In this document: piece by piece, positions 59,039 through 64,000 of the stretch
Position numbering within the stretch: the first letter of the stretch is position 1
Layout of the letters: every line of letters begins with the position of its first letter
DNA from: Elysia chlorotica
Taxonomy: Eukaryota > Mollusca > Gastropoda > Plakobranchidae
DNA length: 64,000 bases
Assembly (NCBI GenBank): GCA_003991915.1
Contig: RQTK01000201.1
Coordinates: 201,542 to 265,541 of the forward strand
Reading direction: 5' to 3'
Made by a program: the position numbers and the translations under genes
The notes under the pieces: generated by a model
Seen by the model: only the letters and a program-made list of their open reading frames with translations
Database searches by the model: none
What the model was told of the DNA's origin: nothing

Positions 59039-62000
59039 TCATGAATGAGCAAACTTTAAAAACTCTGGCTGGACTTTAGCCACTTTCCTGAACTCCTCTG
59101 TCAATGTTTTGGGACACTGCATTTTACACCAAGTCACGGGGACCATAGGAACACCTGGAGGAGGATGCATAACATCATTAGAAAGCAGCTAGATACAAAT
59201 CTATTGTAATGTGTAAAAATACAAGCTTATGCATGTAGTTTATGTAAAAATTTTTGCCCAAAAGAGGTTTTATAATGTTGTGTTAACACTATTTTTTGGA
59301 TTCTTCTTTTTCTCCTTCTGCGTTCATTTTCAATATGCCCAAATCTTTTAAATTTTTAGTTTGGCCTGCTCCATTAAGAGTCAGCCTGTTGCAGGGTTTC
59401 CAGGTTACCCCATAGTTTTTGGATTCCAGATTTAAAGCGAGCCTTTATGAACACTGAAAAATGATTGGAAATCGTTAGTATCTAATATAGACTAACCATT
59501 GCATTGGATAGTTTTTCAAAGTTTACATAACAAAAAATACAGTATAACAGATAAGACTAAAATAGAGCTCATATTGTAAAACTTATAGTGTATCTCTGAC
59601 AAACATAAGCTAACGTCTTTGATTTTGCAATGACTGCGGTGATCATAAAATAAAAATTCAAAATCATTTATTTATACTTATTTCTGATTGATTTATAACT
59701 TGTTAGACACACGAGCAACACAACTTTTAAAACATTGCTATTCTGCCAAAATAATGGTCTGAACTATGACAAATAGTTTTTATGAGAAAAAAAATGTGTA
59801 TATATAAACAGAGGAAAATAAAATAAAACAAAAGCATCCCCACCCCCTTCCTAAAAAAAAATTAAAGCAACCTCACTTGTGTTGCAAATCCACTGAAAAA
59901 CAATAAATAATGCTAAAAAAAAAGGGTGATTTTAAAATTGACCTACCCGATTCACTCAGAGCACTAACCACACCAAGTTCGTTTTCTGCTGTTGTTAAAA
60001 GGTACGATTGAGAATCGCCAAGAGACATCTTTATACAATAGGAAGAATTTTTTTTAAATAATAGTGAAATTAAACAAGTTGGTAACTTGCAATGTTCAAA
60101 TTTCAATAAAAACTCAAATGTTGCAACGTATCTTTAGGAAGCTTTTTATTTCTTTGAAATTTTACTAACATGGACTTTTTATCATAGTCATAATTCCACC
60201 ATTCCCTATAAAGTAATTCTGTTTCTCCTCATACGTTTATCAAAATTTTTCAATTTTATTTAACAAGAGAACATTTTTTAAGAAAACTATTGGGATTACA
60301 AATATTAAGGTATGCTATTAAAAAAACATGAATAAAAACACAGACAGTCAAAGGATACAACACGAGCTGAGATGATGTCTCCTGGTCTAAAACATTTATG
60401 CATCTCGATCCGGTCTCTCTCTAGTGCTCTCACATCCTCCTTCCTAAACAGATATAAAAATATAATAGATTTATAAATGGAAGAGGCTTGTCATGCTCAT
60501 AATTATAAGTTTTCTCTCTCATTAAATGATTAATCAGTATTTTGTTATCTCAAACATGCTCACATTTCCTTCAAACAATATAATAAAATTGTCTTTGCTT
60601 TATCAATCACCAACTTAAGACTACTGTTCAGTTAAATTTAATAACGCCAATATAACTTGAAATATACATGTTTCACCGTTTGCTCATCCTTAATTTTATA
60701 TCACAGTTATCTTTTGCGCCATCTGTTAATCCAACCCAGTTATCTTAATTGTATGTTAATCATTTCTTCAAACCAACATTTATACAAAATGCCCCCCCCC
60801 CCCCCCCCCCACCCCCACACAACCCCAAAAAAAAACAACTGATATAAAAAGTACAGGAAAATAAGGAAGAAACTTCATTGTTTTTTCTCCACAAAATGGC
60901 AGCAAGGGAATAGTGGTGCACTTATAGCAATGTAAATTTTAGCGGCTCAGTTTCATGAATGTGAAAACATATGACATTTAAATTGAATTGTGTTTTTTTC
61001 CCCTCAATAATACTTAGTTGAAATACAAACATGCACAGTTTTGGTACTACCATTTCCCCTTTTGTATAATGTATATTTTTGATGAAAACTTTCCAATTCA
61101 AGCCCATAAGATGAAATCATTAAATGTTGGCAAGGCCTGTGTTGAGCACTTCCATATCATAATGATATCATCAGCTTTTAACTTTTTCAAAGCATCTTTA
61201 CTACTTTGGACAGATTTTAAATAACGTTTATCCAATCTAGGGGAAATTTGCTTTGTTACACTATAACCTGTACATACCTTATCATTCCACGGTATGCATC
61301 TTGAAGACGGTGCTTTCCAACACTAAGTATTTCACATTTGCAAAAGCGAGGGTTGACATTTGTGACCTATGAAATATGACAAGAATATCAAACATGTGAT
61401 TAATTAATAACATTCATGTTTAAGTGCTGTTGTTATTCAATATTAAAAAAAAACAAAGACAAACAAAAAACAACATATTGGACAGATTATGTTTAAAAAT
61501 ATAATATGAATCAGGGTGATTAAAATTCATTTTCAAGCATTTAATTGATGTTAATTTTGAAAATTATTAACCAAAAATGCATTTATAAACAACGTAATTG
61601 ATAACAATTTATGATTCACAGACACCCACCCGTGCTATAACGATGGCATCAATGTAGGGAATGATTGAATCATTCTCTTTGCCCACAACAGAGATTGTTT
61701 TTACCTGGGAAAAGGGAATAAAGTGCCATTTTTAACAAACTTTGCCTATGAAATTATGTTAAACACAGTTTTTTTTACACACACCCACACACAAACTCCA
61801 ATATTAAAATAATAATGTATAATATAAATATCTCTTCTGTATGTAACATATTGGCTGTAATTTGTTGCTTAAGCTCATTACTTTTAAACAGGGCATACAA
61901 TTTAGCAAAAGGTTGACTTATACAAAATTTAAATGTATTTGAGCCTTAAAATATCATTAAAGATTAGAATTGACTAACTGAAACACACATTTTCATAGAT

Positions 62001-63356
62001 TTATTTCTATGATACAATAATAGATTCATTATCAGCTGAAAAAACAAGAACATTAAATGCAAAAATATCAAGGAAAAAATAAATTTTATAAACAGCAAAT
62101 TCATTTAATGATCATTATAATGTTTAATGTCATATACTCATTATAATAAATGAAAAATTAAAACGTAACAATTAAAATCCTTGAATAGCTTACATTTTTC
62201 TCATCTGTAGTTTCTTTGACAATTCCTACTAAACTGGAATGAATGAATCCATTCCGTAAGAAAGTTCCTGCTCCAGATACATATTTTTCTCCTGCCTTGC
62301 AGATTTTTTTACCTGTAAAACATAGCATTTGATTTATAAATATCCATGAACAGACTTCGTAACTTCTCAAAAGTTTTCATGGGCCTTGGACAAGAGATGA
62401 GCTTTCCTGAGCATTCACAGTCTATCGTCAAACATGACCTCTGTCTTTATACACAAGGGGACAGATTGATTATTTATTACAAAAGATACATCTTTTTAAA
62501 AACAATCTTTGAAACCATTTGATATCCTAATCTTAAAATCTAGCAATCTTACAGAGTGCTTTCAGTCGATCCAAGAAAGTGATGACGGAAGAAACAGTTT
62601 TTTAAATCTTCCAGCACGTGGGCTTGCGATCAGTTGTAAGCTAATGCGGCGCGGCCCACCTTATTCTTACAAGTCGAAATTTGGGAAATCCTTGCGTTTT
62701 GTAGTCCCTAGCCTGTGGGCGATCAAATGGGTGGGCAGCTGGAATTTGATTATTAAAATTGAATAAAATACCAGCCAGCTGTACTCTAGAGCTGTCTTTT
62801 TGTTATAAATTTTTTTTCTATCAAAATTGATTAAAATACCTGTTATACCTTTTTGTTATGTTTTAATGTATTGGCATGATTTGTTTGATTCAAAAAGACA
62901 GGGAGCAATTTGATTGTATTCAATTGTTTAATGAATACTGGTACAATCCGGGCGGGGAAGGGGCGTGGGGACAACATACATACGCACATAAAAATTGATC
63001 TGTTAAGCAAATGAAACACAGGTTATGGACCACAGAACTTACGGAGTGCCGAAATTTGGACAGAACACTAGATCTATAGATCTAGTCTAGTATAGTGCGT
63101 TTACCTCAGCCACCCTCTAGAATCTAGATCTAGATTCTAGATTCTTAGATCTAATGTAAAAAGTTACTGTTAGTGTTAGAATCTAGGTAGTCTAAACACT
63201 CTGTAGACTCGACTGAAAGTAACTTTTCGTGCTAAGAACAATGACATAGATTACAAGGTTATCATGTTTAAGTTTTTATTACGGTTATAGATCTTATATT
63301 TATATTCATAGTAACTCGTTGGCAGTACCTGGGATACAAACTATGGAGGCTGCCAT
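59039..63356 (-). CDS. EXOSC1: Exosome complex component CSL4 (EXOSC1), seven coding exons
   Basis: EXOSC1 is a cap subunit of the RNA exosome that helps guide RNA into the 3'-to-5' exonuclease core in nucleus and cytoplasm. In transcript order the coding exons are 63329-63356, 62194-62312, 61630-61704, 61278-61366, 60359-60443, 59947-60028 and 59039-59154. All are GT-AG and phases agree, giving 197 residues (human 195). The N-terminus MAASIVCIPGKKICKAGEKY and GAGTFLRNGFIHSSLVG form the Csl4 N-terminal domain. The S1 RNA-binding domain runs roughly 65-150 (VTNVNPRF, RGMIRKEDVR, FRPGDIISARV, MSLGDSQSYLLTTAENELGV). The C-terminus has TWCKMQCPKTLTEEFRKVAK, with C169 and C173 matching the family's CxxxC-like pair. 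The gene looks intact and is convergent with the coiled-coil gene. Confidence 0.97.
60792..60810. repeat. Poly-C run
   Basis: A pure C tract in an EXOSC1 intron. Confidence 0.95.
62540..62760 (+). pseudogene. GC-rich patch, possibly a LINE protein remnant
   Basis: An open frame reads NSFLNLPARG then YSYKSKFGKSLRFVVPSLWA, which has the LPSGRR...KTNR..SF(V/I)P shape of many LINE reverse-transcriptase C-termini. The patch is GC-rich against its intron, but the match is weak. Confidence 0.3.
63068..63140. repeat. Two perfect palindromes built on TAGATCTA
   Basis: CTAGATCTATAGATCTAG at 63068-63085 and a 24-base perfect palindrome at 63117-63140 (central CTAGATCTAG) lie 32 bases apart in EXOSC1 intron 1. 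They could form cruciforms or be a TAGATC-type local repeat. Confidence 0.8.
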
Positions 63357-64000
63357 CTTGCTTCTGAATTTTCTGATTCTGATTTCAGCCCTGAAGAACC
63401 ATTAATAATAGCGGTAAGGAACTCGATTTAGTAAAATGGTATTCTCTTTATACGTAAATGCAACCTGATATACAATTATTTTGAGGATGGCGTGAATTTA
63501 AAGGGGTGAATCACTATCATAAAAGCACAAGAAACAAAAATCAGAGCTGCTTTAGTTATTTCGTAGCCTATGGATCCAAAATAGAAGACAACGATAACAG
63601 CCATGTACATGACTGTATGAAATAAGACCAATGAGTAGAAACAGTCATTAAATTTTTATTTTTTTTTGGAGTTCGGATTAGATAAATATGATTCCATGTA
63701 ACACTTTTACTTTGAATTGGCGAATACACCGTATATCAAAATAATAAGTCGCATTGTTTCGCATCGGTAATACCGTAACGCCTTTTCACCTGTAGACCTA
63801 CTTACAAAAAACAACAACAAATAAAAACAGAACAGACAATAAACCATTAAAATGCAACGAAGAACACAATGAAAACCAAAAATAAAATAATAATGAGAAT
63901 TAACTTTATTTCTAAAGTGCCCTACCTCAAACATAATAAACATCAGAGCGTTTAACAATAATTACAAACGTGAATTTAAATAACAATATAAGTTTAATAA
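63357..64000. other. EXOSC1 promoter region
   Basis: This is upstream of the EXOSC1 start codon on the minus strand, so it should contain the 5' UTR and promoter. No TATA box is obvious. A plus-strand GCG|GTAAGG near 63413 could be a splice donor of a divergent transcript, but nothing confirms one. Confidence 0.4.

Noticed and set aside
1-64000. CRISPR arrays, bacterial operons, riboswitches or retrovirus/LTR elements
   Set aside because: None are visible. The repeats are microsatellites or transposon parts, genes are intron-split, and I saw no paired long terminal repeats or capsid/envelope-like frames.

Overview
This is a eukaryotic, intron-rich, AT-rich window. It looks like an animal genome, most likely a mollusc, probably a gastropod. 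The evidence is four split genes with metazoan orthologues, short GT-AG exons in long AT-rich introns, dense microsatellites, a tRNA-derived SINE, and hAT, LINE and small TTAA-flanked DNA elements. The species cannot be fixed from the sequence alone.

Layout. (1) 1-2878: microsatellites, one SINE with clear target-site repeats and a second SINE fragment. (2) 2920-26145, plus strand: a complete ABCB1-type (P-glycoprotein/MDR) full transporter in 26 coding exons that join in frame to 1313 residues. Its introns hold a decayed hAT transposon (about 14395-16110), a small TTAA-flanked transposon (19178-20540) and low-complexity arrays. (3) 26146-35119: gene-poor, with likely 3' UTRs of the two convergent genes. 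(4) 35120-45501, minus strand: a PGC-1 family coactivator, closest to PPRC1/PRC, in nine coding exons (880 residues). It has an LXXLL motif, a DHDY motif, an RS-rich region, an RRM and a conserved C-terminal tail. (5) 45539-51517: intergenic, with a LINE fossil. (6) 51518-55252, plus: a four-exon coiled-coil protein (317 residues) resembling human C6orf163. (7) 59039-63356, minus: EXOSC1 (CSL4), the exosome cap subunit, in seven coding exons (197 residues).

The genes have unrelated jobs: drug or lipid efflux, transcriptional control of mitochondrial biogenesis, a probable ciliary or cytoskeletal coiled coil, and RNA decay. I see no operon-like logic.

The most unusual signal is a repeat family of about 985 bp that I do not recognise. 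It is flanked by TTAA, starts CCTTCACC-G/A-CCAC, and has a purine-rich core. Both near-complete copies carry a recent duplicate of an exon piece from the very gene they sit in. In ABCB1 the element's right half, the adjoining intron and 85 bp of the next exon are tandemly duplicated. In the PPRC1-like gene the element holds a 228-bp near-identical copy of the gene's large exon, joined to a SINE/LINE-like 3' tail and bracketed by a 10-bp direct repeat. That pattern suggests a chimeric retro-insertion.
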